Source of the DNA: CAWBCI01 sp963787195
GTDB taxonomy: Bacteria; Bacteroidota; Bacteroidia; Bacteroidales; JAGOPY01
Direction: 5' to 3'
Length of the DNA: 5,964 nucleotides
Assembly (NCBI GenBank): GCA_963787195.1
Contig: CAWBCI010000037.1
Location: 1-5,964, forward strand
Shown: positions 1-5,964 of the stretch, one piece after another
Numbering within the stretch: the first letter of the stretch is position 1
How the letters are laid out: each line of letters starts with the position of its first letter
Translations under genes and position numbers: made by a program
Notes under the pieces: model-generated
Told to the model about the DNA's origin: nothing
Seen by the model: only the letters and a program-made list of their open reading frames with translations
Database searches by the model: none

Positions 1-27
1 TTTTTTTTTTTTTTTTTTTTTTTTTTT
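1..27. repeat. T27 homopolymer at window edge
   Basis: The first 27 bases are all T, and the run may continue beyond the window. It is followed by a pyrimidine-rich linker (28-59) and then a GT microsatellite. A run this long is rare in bacterial chromosomes because it is prone to slippage. It may mark a contig end or an assembly or cloning artefact. No terminator stem precedes it on the minus strand within the window, so I do not call it a terminator tail. Confidence 0.9.
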
Positions 28-52
28 ATCTCCTTTCAGCTCTCCTCAATTT

Positions 53-102
<50 letters not shown>

Positions 103-111
103 TTGCTCACT

Positions 112-217
112 ATACGAACTCAATTCTAACCAAGTCATATGTTCACCTCTGGCGGATGAGAGGCGCACTCCGTCAGTTATCACTGGCGGAGCCGTCTAAT
201 CGATTGTGCGTTCGTAT
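112..217. repeat. Palindromic element with nested inverted repeats
   Basis: A 106-base segment is bounded by a perfect 8-bp inverted repeat, ATACGAAC (112-119) and GTTCGTAT (210-217). Inside it, CTGGCGGA occurs twice (149-156 and 183-190), and TCCGTCAG (169-176) lies between the copies. TCCGTCAG can pair with either copy, forming one of two mutually exclusive 8-bp stems with one G-U wobble on the plus strand. The second stem extends to 9 bp (168-176 with 183-191). No T-run follows the stem, so it is not a standard intrinsic terminator. It lies just past the stop codon of the lipoprotein gene. It could be a small non-autonomous mobile element, the end of an insertion sequence, or a structured 3' RNA. 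I do not recognise a named family. Confidence 0.55.
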
Positions 218-223
218 TTCTTT

Positions 224-1309
224 TCAAAACATTTTACTAAATGATTTCCCATTATATTTATAAACTCCGCCGCCAGCCATACCAAAAAGTAAATTGTTGT
301 TTTTGTCATTATAGATACACCAAATCATCGGTGTAGTAAGTTTATTGTCTATAGTGTAGTTTTTCATAGTCTTTCCGTCAAATTTCCAAGGTCCAGTATC
401 TCTATCTCCAAACCAAATATTTCCTTCTGTATCTTCTTGTATGGCAAAAACGTGTTCTAAAGTACCCGTTGGTGATTGATTTCCATTTTTACTACTGTTA
501 GGGTAAATAAGCCCATTATTTTCGGAGAAATTTGTTGTTGAATCTTCTTGAATAAGCAAAACTCCAATTCCATTATTCCCTACCCAAATTCGTCCTTGTG
601 AATCTGCGAAGACACTTCTTATATGCAGCACTTCATTCTCTTTAAGAGCCAATTTACTTTTATCAAAAAGATTTATTGCTTTGCCATCGAAATAGAATAA
701 TGCTGCATAAGTTGCTATCCATACTTTACCATCTTGACCTTTTGAAATACCTGTTACTCCGTATGAGTTATTAATATTTTCGTTTTTTTGTATAGGGAAT
801 GCTAAATAATTCAATATTTGACCGTCATATCTATATATTCCTGCGTTGATTCCTGCATTAAACCAAAGGTTATTGTCTGCTTTTTCCCTTTCATTTTGTG
901 AATAATCATATGTTGTTGGAGTATGATTTGTGATTTTTTTACCATCATAACTACTAACTCCGTTTGCTGTTCCAAACCATATGCTTCCATTTTTATCTTC
1001 TTGTATTGAACGGATTTGATTATCAGGTAACCCTTCATTAGTTGTAAAGTATTCAAATGATTCTCCGTCAAAAAGGCATACACCTTCCCGATGACTTCCA
1101 AACCAATAATTCCCTTTACTGTCTTGAAATATAGAACGAATACCAGAGGTAAATAATAATGTATCTGTTTGCGTATTTAATGAAAGGTCAAGGCTGTGAG
1201 TTTTGGTTACTTTATTATCCCCATTGTCAGTGTCTGTTTGTACGCAAGAAATATTCAGATTTAAGAGTATTAGTAAGTAAATCATTGGTTTAAATTTATT
1301 CATTTTCAT
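224..1309 (-). CDS. Two-component-regulator-propeller lipoprotein (sensor-type beta-propeller)
   Basis: This 361-residue exported protein is built almost entirely of propeller repeats of the Reg_prop type. A hydrophobic signal segment (about residues 8-21) ends at Cys22 in an NISC context. That is an imperfect lipobox, so membrane anchoring is likely rather than certain. Seven repeats can be seen, with the D-x-x-G-x-W-F-G core and a following Y/F-D-G turn. Their cores are near residues 63-71, 105-113, 145-150, 193-199, 236-244, 293-301 and 335-343. Blades 3 and 7 are degenerate; blade 7 has LLFG in place of WFG. Seven blades would close one propeller. In the family such propellers usually form the periplasmic sensor of very large hybrid histidine kinases. 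Here no transmembrane, kinase or DNA-binding segment follows, so this is a stand-alone propeller of unknown ligand. An alternative start lies at Met3 (1303); the two starts give equivalent signal peptides. The gene is visibly richer in A+T than the carboxylase operon, which may indicate a separate origin. Confidence 0.88.
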   Translation of the reverse strand: MKMNKFKPMIYLLILLNLNISCVQTDTDNGDNKVTKTHSLDLSLNTQTDTLLFTSGIRSIFQDSKGNYWFGSHREGVCLFDGESFEYFTTNEGLPDNQIRSIQEDKNGSIWFGTANGVSSYDGKKITNHTPTTYDYSQNEREKADNNLWFNAGINAGIYRYDGQILNYLAFPIQKNENINNSYGVTGISKGQDGKVWIATYAALFYFDGKAINLFDKSKLALKENEVLHIRSVFADSQGRIWVGNNGIGVLLIQEDSTTNFSENNGLIYPNSSKNGNQSPTGTLEHVFAIQEDTEGNIWFGDRDTGPWKFDGKTMKNYTIDNKLTTPMIWCIYNDKNNNLLFGMAGGGVYKYNGKSFSKMF

Positions 1310-1666
1310 TTTTTCTATATGACGCTCAATGGATGTGTATGTCTACCTGCTATCTTTATATCTTCCAGGTCAGTTAATAATGGTAGTCATAGCCCCCCCT
1401 AAGTTCTCTGGCTTATAGGAACCTTTAAATATTGACGTGGTAGGTTTAATCAAACCCGGCATCTTTAACTGGCATTAAATTTAGATGGCTTTTTTTATTT
1501 ATCCAAATTAAGCAGCGGACTTTTTATGTTTTTCGTCCTCTTTCCCATAAAGAGTATTTAAATTTATTTGATTTTTGAACTAAGTGGGGTCCTGATAAGC
1601 TTAGAAAAGAGAATACTGGGAAACTTTCAGCTAACTAAACCAATTCTAATAGGAGCCATAACCAAA
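1310..1666. other. AT-rich intergenic gap with possible decayed coding remnants
   Basis: No convincing gene is present. On the minus strand there is a 30-codon frame at 1370-1462 (starts MPGLIKP, ends TTIIN). A second frame, closed at its upstream end by a stop, runs from 1579 to 1508 and ends in a lysine-rich, protein-tail-like stretch (LYGKEDEKHKKSAA). Both could be leftovers of a decayed gene or insertion sequence, but I cannot assign a family and chance is possible. A C7 run sits at 1393-1399. A small hairpin (GGTTT-AATC-AAACC, 1442-1455) lies inside the first frame. I found no match to the Bacteroidota promoter consensus directly upstream of the lipoprotein gene. Confidence 0.4.
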
Positions 1667-1780
1667 GATGTAGCGATGTAACGATGTAGCGATGTAACGA
1701 TATCACGAGGTGATATTGGAAGTTATATGTACCAATTAATTCGTCATATCGACATTTCGATATTTCGACATTTCGAAAGT
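1667..1780. repeat. Large imperfect palindrome with octamer-repeat arms
   Basis: The left arm is an 8-bp array with alternating units GATGTAGC and GATGTAAC (two of each, 1667-1698), followed by a degenerate unit, GATATCAC. The right arm (1741-1780) is another 8-bp array: TCGTCATA, TCGACATT, TCGATATT, TCGACATT, TCGAAAGT. Read on the opposite strand, the right arm also has CGA every eight bases, like the left arm. The arms are symmetric about position 1724-1725: CGATATCACGA (1698-1708) pairs with TCGTCATATCG (1741-1751) at 10 of 11 positions, and ATTGG (1715-1719) pairs with CCAAT (1732-1736). The left part also contains a tight hairpin, ATATCAC-GAG-GTGATAT (1700-1716). It sits about 80 bases past the end of the carboxylase operon. 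Its function is unknown; transcript 3'-end formation or a repeat family are both possible. Confidence 0.75.
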
Positions 1781-1830
1781 TCAGAACTCAGCTCTTCATA
1801 CGCCCTTGCTAATCGAAAATGGTCCTTTCA

Positions 1831-1858
1831 CTCTACACTCTACACTCTACACTCTACA
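1831..1858. repeat. Heptamer tandem repeat (CTCTACA)4 abutting the pccB stop codon
   Basis: There are four perfect CTCTACA units (TGTAGAG in the direction of the operon). The array begins at the base immediately after the TAG stop of the carboxyltransferase gene. A degenerate unit may precede it at about 1824-1830. Each unit read on the minus strand contains TAG. Because seven is not a multiple of three, the array offers stop codons in all three frames within 30 bases of the true stop. Copy number could vary by slippage without altering the protein. Confidence 0.9.
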
Positions 1859-3400
1859 CTATAGCGGAATATTCCCATGCTTCTTCGGTGGATTCGCCTT
1901 GCTCTTGGTCTGGGTCATCTCCAGTGCCTCTATGAGCTTGAAGCGGGTCTGTTTGGGATAGATGATCTCGTCGATATAACCAAGCTCAGCAGCTTTGTAA
2001 GGACTGGCGAAAGTATTCTTGTACTCGTCTACCTTAAGTTTGCGGTCATCTTCGTTCAGATTGTCCTTTTTGTAGAGGATATTTACAGCACCTTCAGGCC
2101 CCATCACGGCAATTTCAGCAGTGGGATAGGCCAGGTTCACATCGGCGCCTATGTGCTTGCTCGACATAACATCGTATGCTCCGCCATAAGCTTTGCGGGT
2201 GATCAAAGTAATCTTGGGAACGGTAGCTTCGCAATAGGCATAAAGCAATTTTGCCCCGTGCTTGATGATCCCGCCGAATTCCTGGTTGGTACCGGGAAGG
2301 AATCCGGGCACATCCACGAATGTTATGATGGGAATATTGAAGGAATCGCAGAAGCGCACGAAACGGGCGCCCTTGATGGAGGAATTGATATCCAGCACTC
2401 CGGCCAGACTGGCGGGGTTATTGGCCACTATCCCGACCGAACGCCCGTCAAGACGGGCGAAACCCACGATGATATTGGGTGCGTAATGGGGCTGGATCTC
2501 AAAGAAATTATGGTTGTCGACCACGGTCATGATCAGTTCCTTGATCTCATAGGGTTTGTTAGGGTCATCCGGGACCAGGGTCTGCAAACTTTCATCTTCC
2601 CTGTGTATATCGTCGGTATTGGGTACCAGGGGCGCGTCTTCCATGTTATTTGAGGGCAGATAACTCAATAATTCCCTGATCATCATCAGGGATTGCTCGT
2701 CGTCTTCAGCAATGAGATGTGCCACACCGCTCTTCGCATTGTGCGTCATGGCGCCACCCAGTTCTTCCTTGCTGACTTCTTCATGGGTCACGGTCTTGAT
2801 AACATCCGGACCGGTCACGAACATGTAACTGCTGTCTTTTGCCATGATGATATAATCTGTCATAGCCGGAGAATAAACCGCACCACCTGCGCAGGGTCCC
2901 AGCACAGCCGAGATCTGCGGGATCACACCCGAAGCCATCACATTCCGGTAGAATATATCGGCATAGCCGGCCAGGCTTTCCACACCTTCCTGTATTCGTG
3001 CGCCGCCTGAATCGTTCAGTCCGATTACCGGGGCTCCCATCCGCATGGCCAGGTCCATGACTTTGATGATCTTATCGGCATTGGCCCGGCTTAAAGTCCC
3101 GCCCAAAACGGTGAAATCCTGGGCAAATACAAACACCAGACGACCATCAATTTTACCATAACCGCTCACAACCCCATCGCCCGGTATCTTGTGCTTGTCC
3201 ATATCAAAATCCTTGGTGCGATGGGTCATGAATTTATCTTTTTCAACGAAAGTACCTGCATCCAGGAGTACTTCCACGCGTTCCCTGGCCGTGAGCCTTC
3301 CGGCTTTATGCTGCTTTTCAATTCTTTCAATTCCGCCGCCAACTTCGGCTTGCTTGTTCTTGTCTTCGAATATTCTGAATTTTTCCTGAAGATTTGACAT
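1859..3400 (-). CDS. pccB: Propionyl-CoA carboxylase, carboxyltransferase (beta) subunit
   Basis: This 513-residue cytoplasmic enzyme subunit transfers the carboxyl group from carboxybiotin to an acyl-CoA, most likely propionyl-CoA, giving methylmalonyl-CoA. Both crotonase-fold halves of the carboxyltransferase domain are present and the length is normal for the family. The N-half oxyanion-hole region is GPCAGGAVYSPA (168-179), preceded by NDSGGARIQEGV (129-140). The C-half has VDVPGFLPG (362-370), and RKAYGGAYDVM (402-412) carries the second oxyanion hole. Asp410 corresponds to the residue known from actinobacterial homologues (Asp422 in Streptomyces coelicolor PccB) to favour propionyl-CoA over acetyl-CoA. 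The C-terminus KKHGNIPL is characteristic of PccB. The Met at 3400 gives the expected N-terminus. It is last in the operon, 43 bases after the carrier gene. The decarboxylase subunit MmdA is closely related, but the adjacent ATP-dependent biotin carboxylase argues for a carboxylase. Confidence 0.95.
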   Translation of the reverse strand: MSNLQEKFRIFEDKNKQAEVGGGIERIEKQHKAGRLTARERVEVLLDAGTFVEKDKFMTHRTKDFDMDKHKIPGDGVVSGYGKIDGRLVFVFAQDFTVLGGTLSRANADKIIKVMDLAMRMGAPVIGLNDSGGARIQEGVESLAGYADIFYRNVMASGVIPQISAVLGPCAGGAVYSPAMTDYIIMAKDSSYMFVTGPDVIKTVTHEEVSKEELGGAMTHNAKSGVAHLIAEDDEQSLMMIRELLSYLPSNNMEDAPLVPNTDDIHREDESLQTLVPDDPNKPYEIKELIMTVVDNHNFFEIQPHYAPNIIVGFARLDGRSVGIVANNPASLAGVLDINSSIKGARFVRFCDSFNIPIITFVDVPGFLPGTNQEFGGIIKHGAKLLYAYCEATVPKITLITRKAYGGAYDVMSSKHIGADVNLAYPTAEIAVMGPEGAVNILYKKDNLNEDDRKLKVDEYKNTFASPYKAAELGYIDEIIYPKQTRFKLIEALEMTQTKSKANPPKKHGNIPL

Positions 3401-3443
3401 AAAAATCAGATTTATATTGATTTAGGCTTTTGTTCTTGGATGA

Positions 3444-3956
3444 TCATTCAATAATGATTAAGGGTTGGTTGGCTCCCACAGTGTCGCCTTCCTTCACGCG
3501 TATTTCTTTTACGACCCTGTCGCTGCGGACTTTATATTCACTTTCCATCTTCATGGCAGAAACCACAATGACAGTATCGCCCGCCTTTACTTCATCGCCG
3601 ACTTTGACAGGTATGTTCACGACCTTTCCTGGCATGGGGGAAGAAATTACTGTCTCTTCTTCGGTATCCATCTGGGTGCGGCCCCTCAGGTACTTGCTCT
3701 GCGCATCCACGACTTCGATCTCGTAATTATGATAAAGAGCATTCGCCAGGTATTTCTTGGCTCCGTCTGTTTCAGTAAGTTCAACATTATAGGATTTGCC
3801 ATCGACGATCAGTGAATAAACTCCTCTTTCCACCTGTATAATATCGGCTTCGGATATTTTTCCGTCTAAAGAAATTTTCAGGTGGTTCCCATTCATTTCG
3901 ATCAGCTCAACCTTGGCTATCCTGTCGCCGAGCTGTATTTCAACACCTTTCATCAT
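3444..3956 (-). CDS. Biotin carboxyl carrier protein subunit of acyl-CoA carboxylase
   Basis: This 170-residue cytoplasmic carrier shuttles carboxybiotin between the biotin carboxylase and the carboxyltransferase. The C-terminal 70 residues form a biotinyl domain: SPMPGKV (106-112), VGDEVKAGD (119-127), and the biotinylation motif AMKM with Lys136 as the expected attachment site. The domain closes with KEGDTV and LIIIE. Residues 1-95 form a strand-rich N-terminal region. By position it should correspond to the BT domain that joins biotin carboxylase to carboxyltransferase in fused propionyl-CoA carboxylase alpha subunits (inference). The gene lies 50 bases after the biotin carboxylase gene and 43 before pccB, so one transcript is likely. 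Two adjacent ATG codons (3956 and 3953) could start it; neither has a Shine-Dalgarno sequence. It is not a typical fatty-acid-synthesis AccB, because it sits in a pccB operon and lacks the long Pro/Ala linker. Confidence 0.93.
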   Translation of the reverse strand: MMKGVEIQLGDRIAKVELIEMNGNHLKISLDGKISEADIIQVERGVYSLIVDGKSYNVELTETDGAKKYLANALYHNYEIEVVDAQSKYLRGRTQMDTEEETVISSPMPGKVVNIPVKVGDEVKAGDTVIVVSAMKMESEYKVRSDRVVKEIRVKEGDTVGANQPLIIIE

Positions 3957-4006
3957 ATACTCAAAAATTAATAGTTAAAGCTATTATTCAGCAAAATTCA
4001 AGGAGA

Positions 4007-5515
4007 TTAGTATGAAAGCATATTTTTCTTTCTTCCGCAATCTTTCCAGTTATTCTTGTGATTTTTTGATAATACTCTCGATTCGAAGCTGTTGATTTTC
4101 TTCATATAATCCACGAAAACGGCCATGATGGCAACGTCTTCAAGTTGTGGATCAGGCGTTTGCTGGCCCATCAGAAATTCCTTATTCTCCTCGATAAAAT
4201 TTGTATTATAATTTCCATTGATGAAATCAGGGGTCTCCATGATCCTTTCCAGGAAACGGATAGACGTTTTTACCCCGGTGATCTTGAACTCATAGAGTGC
4301 GCGTTTCATCCTGAATATTGCTTCTTCGCGGTTTTTCCCCCAAACTACCAGTTTTGAAATAAGAGGATCATAATAGAGGGGGATTTCATAGCCTTCGTAA
4401 ACGTAACCGTCGCAACGGACACCAAGCCCGTGAGGTTCGGTAATATGTTTTATTACTCCGGGGCTGGGCATGAAATTCCGGTCGGGATCTTCCGCATAGA
4501 TACGGCATTCAATAGAATGACCGTTCTGTTTCAGCATATCCTGGGTAAATTCGAGGATTTCGTTATTGGCGATTTTAATTTGCTGCTTAACCAGGTCCAC
4601 TCCAACGACCCTTTCAGTTATAGGGTGTTCAACCTGTAGGCGGGTATTCATTTCCAGGAAATAGTAATTCAGGTCATTATCTACAATAAATTCGATAGTG
4701 CCGGCTCCTGAATAGTTAACGGCCCTGGCAGCTGCCACTGCAAAATCCCCCATTTTTGTGCGGACTTCCGGGGTCATCAGCGGGGAAGGGGTTTCCTCCA
4801 CCACTTTCTGATGACGGCGCTGTACCGAGCATTCCCTTTCGAACAAGTGAATCACATTTCCGTGATTGTCGGCCAGGATCTGGAATTCGATGTGATGGGG
4901 CGATTGTATATATTTTTCGATATAAACCGCATCGTTTCCGAAAGCTGAACGGGCTTCAGATTTGGCGGCCCTTACTGAGTTTAGTATTTCCTTTTGTTCC
5001 CTGACAAGACGCATGCCTTTTCCACCACCGCCGGCCGATGCTTTAATCATCACCGGCAGGCCGATCTCGTGAATAGTTGCCAGGGCCTGCTCTTCGTCTA
5101 TGATAGGTTCGGTCGTGCCCGGCACAACCGGTACACCGGCTGCAATCATGGTCTTGCGGGCTGTAATTTTATCCCCCATAGTCCGAATGGCCATGGCAGA
5201 AGGGCCTATGAAAATGATCCCTTCTTCAGCACAGCGGGCTGAAAAATCAGCATTTTCACTCAGGAAGCCATAACCCGGGTGTATGGCATCCACTCCGGCT
5301 TTTTTGGCAACATTGATGATCTTGTCGATGTTCAGGTAACTCTCGTTTGAAGGCGCCGGCCCAATGTAATAGGCTTCGTCGGCATAGCGCACATGCATGG
5401 CCCCTCCGTCGGCTTCAGAGTATACTGCAACCGTAAGAATATCCATCTCCCGGCAGGACCGCATGACCCTGACTGCAATTTCACCCCTGTTCGCGACCAG
5501 TATCTTTTTGATCAT
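4007..5515 (-). CDS. accC: Biotin carboxylase subunit of propionyl-/acyl-CoA carboxylase
   Basis: This 502-residue cytoplasmic ATP-grasp enzyme uses ATP and bicarbonate to carboxylate the biotin of the neighbouring carrier protein. Domains in order are the N-terminal biotin carboxylase domain (about 1-110, with ILVANRGEIAVRV at 5-17 and HPGYGFLSEN at 79-88), the ATP-grasp domain (about 115-325) and the C-terminal domain (about 335-445). Visible functional residues are the glycine-rich loop GGGGKG (162-167), RRHQK (233-237), Glu275, the metal and catalytic motif EMNTRLQVEHP (288-298) and Arg338 in IECRIYAEDP. All match the conserved active site, so it should be active. The last 50 residues are a divergent basic tail without a biotinyl domain; that domain is encoded separately next door. 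The start at 5515 gives the canonical MIKKILVANRGE N-terminus. In this operon it plays the PccA role, though sequence alone does not exclude sharing with another carboxylase. Confidence 0.95.
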   Translation of the reverse strand: MIKKILVANRGEIAVRVMRSCREMDILTVAVYSEADGGAMHVRYADEAYYIGPAPSNESYLNIDKIINVAKKAGVDAIHPGYGFLSENADFSARCAEEGIIFIGPSAMAIRTMGDKITARKTMIAAGVPVVPGTTEPIIDEEQALATIHEIGLPVMIKASAGGGGKGMRLVREQKEILNSVRAAKSEARSAFGNDAVYIEKYIQSPHHIEFQILADNHGNVIHLFERECSVQRRHQKVVEETPSPLMTPEVRTKMGDFAVAAARAVNYSGAGTIEFIVDNDLNYYFLEMNTRLQVEHPITERVVGVDLVKQQIKIANNEILEFTQDMLKQNGHSIECRIYAEDPDRNFMPSPGVIKHITEPHGLGVRCDGYVYEGYEIPLYYDPLISKLVVWGKNREEAIFRMKRALYEFKITGVKTSIRFLERIMETPDFINGNYNTNFIEENKEFLMGQQTPDPQLEDVAIMAVFVDYMKKINSFESRVLSKNHKNNWKDCGRKKNMLSY

Positions 5516-5546
5516 ATATTTATTTAAATTAAATTCAGATTAGAAT

Positions 5547-5554
5547 CAAAGATA
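5547..5554 (-). promoter_or_regulatory. Candidate -7 box of the carboxylase operon promoter
   Basis: On the minus strand this reads TATCTTTG, a perfect match to the Bacteroidota -7 consensus TAnnTTTG. It lies 31 bases upstream of the biotin carboxylase ATG, which would leave a leader of roughly 25 bases. No TTTG -33 element is present at the expected distance (about 5572-5578), so the promoter is half-supported. A second -7-like match (TACATTTG) at 5636-5643 also lacks a -33 element. Confidence 0.45.
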
Positions 5555-5731
5555 AATGCCATGTAATCAGGATATTGTGACTTATTATTGGCATTTTCGG
5601 GTGGGTAAATATACACTTTTTTTGATTGAGCTATTCAAATGTACAAAAATACGACAGCTTTGAGAAAAATGAATAACGGCCTTTATTTTGTCCGGATAAT
5701 CTTTAAATTACAATTCCGGAATCCTCTTAAG

Positions 5732-5765
5732 AATATCATAAACACTATTTTATGATATTAATATC
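5732..5765. repeat. Perfect 11-bp inverted repeat overlapping a 12-bp palindrome
   Basis: AATATCATAAA (5732-5742) and TTTATGATATT (5749-5759) are perfect inverted copies around a 6-base loop. The right arm overlaps the palindrome GATATTAATATC (5754-5765). The motif GATATT recurs at 5797-5802. The AT-rich stem could be an operator for a dimeric regulator of either divergent unit, or an RNA hairpin in the leader of the rightward gene. It lacks the GC-rich stem of a strong intrinsic terminator. Confidence 0.6.
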
Positions 5766-5899
5766 CCATAGTGTGATGACATTTCACATCGGTTTCGATA
5801 TTAGAATAGAATGAACAAATAAAATCAAGCCAGATGAGAAAAGTAAAATGTCAATTCATCCTTTGCCCAATTCAATCTATTAATTAAGAAAACAAACCC

Positions 5900-5964
5900 A
5901 TGAGAAAAATTTATTTCACTTTAATTTTGGCAATTTTATTATTGCCATTCGGACTTTCCGCTCA
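5900..5964 (+). CDS. Secreted protein, N-terminal fragment (signal peptide only)
   Basis: The first 21 codons and two further bases of a plus-strand gene are present before the window ends. The peptide starts MRKIYF, has a hydrophobic core rich in Leu and Ile, and ends FGLSA at codon 21. The next codon begins CA, so it encodes Gln or His. This is a textbook Sec signal peptide with a probable signal peptidase I site after Ala21; an LSA-Q junction is common in Bacteroidota exported proteins. The absence of a Cys argues against a lipoprotein so far. No Shine-Dalgarno sequence is visible upstream. The mature protein is outside the window, so its function cannot be stated. An in-frame stop upstream (TAA at 5882, in the sequence ATTAATTAAG, is in another frame) was not used to choose the start; the choice rests on the signal peptide. 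Confidence 0.72.
   Translation, partial: MRKIYFTLILAILLLPFGLSA

Larger units (their letters stand above)
5516..5899. other. Divergent intergenic region between the carboxylase operon and a secreted-protein gene
   Basis: This 384-base AT-rich region separates two divergently transcribed units. For the leftward operon it holds a good -7 box at 5547-5554 and a second match to TAnnTTTG, read on the minus strand, at 5636-5643. For the rightward gene the best candidate is weak: TTTG at 5659-5662 and TATTTTG at 5684-5690, 21 bases apart, over 200 bases from the start codon. Positions 5732-5788 are rich in inverted repeats. A 17-codon frame (5834-5887) is probably fortuitous. I see no tRNA or recognisable riboswitch. 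Confidence 0.6.

Noticed and set aside
168..191. Intrinsic terminator for the lipoprotein gene
   Set aside because: The stem has a C-A mismatch on the transcribed (minus) strand RNA and no U-run follows it.
112..217. Integron attC site
   Set aside because: The terminal repeats ATACGAAC/GTTCGTAT do not fit the RYYYAAC/GTTRRRY core boxes, and no integrase or cassette array is present.
811..1101. Minus-strand 96-codon frame
   Set aside because: It lies wholly inside the propeller lipoprotein gene in another frame. It has no domain signal, while the 361-residue frame shows clear repeats.
121..1649. Shared 9-mer CAATTCTAA at 121-129 and 1641-1649 as a flanking direct repeat around the lipoprotein gene
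   Set aside because: A 9-base match between two AT-rich gaps is expected by chance, and the similarity does not extend on either side.
1667..1858. CRISPR array
   Set aside because: The repeats are only 7-8 bases long and directly adjacent, with no spacers of uniform length and no cas genes.
1877..2653. Plus-strand 258-codon frame opposite pccB
   Set aside because: It is a shadow of the conserved carboxyltransferase gene on the opposite strand, without recognisable protein features.
5834..5887. 17-codon upstream frame as a leader peptide
   Set aside because: It has no ribosome-binding signal and no run of regulatory codons or attenuator stem linked to it. A frame this short is expected by chance.

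Overview
The window looks like chromosomal DNA from a member of the Bacteroidota. Three things support this. A seven-blade 'two-component regulator propeller' lipoprotein is present, a family especially common in that phylum. The gene starts lack Shine-Dalgarno sequences. At least one gene-proximal box matches the Bacteroidota -7 promoter consensus TAnnTTTG. No genus can be named from the sequence alone.

Layout, left to right. Positions 1-101 are low-complexity DNA: a T27 run at the extreme edge, a pyrimidine-rich linker and a (GT)21 microsatellite. Positions 112-217 hold a compact palindromic element of unknown nature. Next is a minus-strand gene for an exported propeller lipoprotein (224-1309). 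An AT-rich, gene-poor gap of about 550 bases follows (1310-1858). It contains short degenerate open stretches, then a large imperfect palindrome with arms made of octamer repeats (1667-1780), then a heptamer tandem repeat (1831-1858) that touches the stop codon of the next gene.

The core of the window is a minus-strand three-gene operon, transcribed from about 5540 down to 1859: biotin carboxylase (4007-5515), biotin carboxyl carrier protein (3444-3956) and carboxyltransferase beta subunit (1859-3400). Together they encode a complete biotin-dependent acyl-CoA carboxylase. The carboxyltransferase carries Asp in the AYGGAYDVM motif and ends in KKHGNIPL, which points to propionyl-CoA as substrate. 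The product would be (S)-methylmalonyl-CoA, linking propionate and odd-chain or branched-chain catabolism to the methylmalonyl-CoA/succinyl-CoA pathway. The alpha subunit, usually one polypeptide, is split here into two genes.

Positions 5516-5899 are a divergent intergenic region with a good -7 box for the operon and several inverted repeats. At 5900 a plus-strand gene begins with a clear Sec signal peptide and is cut by the window edge.

The carboxylase operon is ordinary and well conserved. The least explained material is the repeat and palindrome DNA at 112-217 and 1667-1861. Nothing here proves a new biological system, but those two structures deserve a genome-wide copy search.
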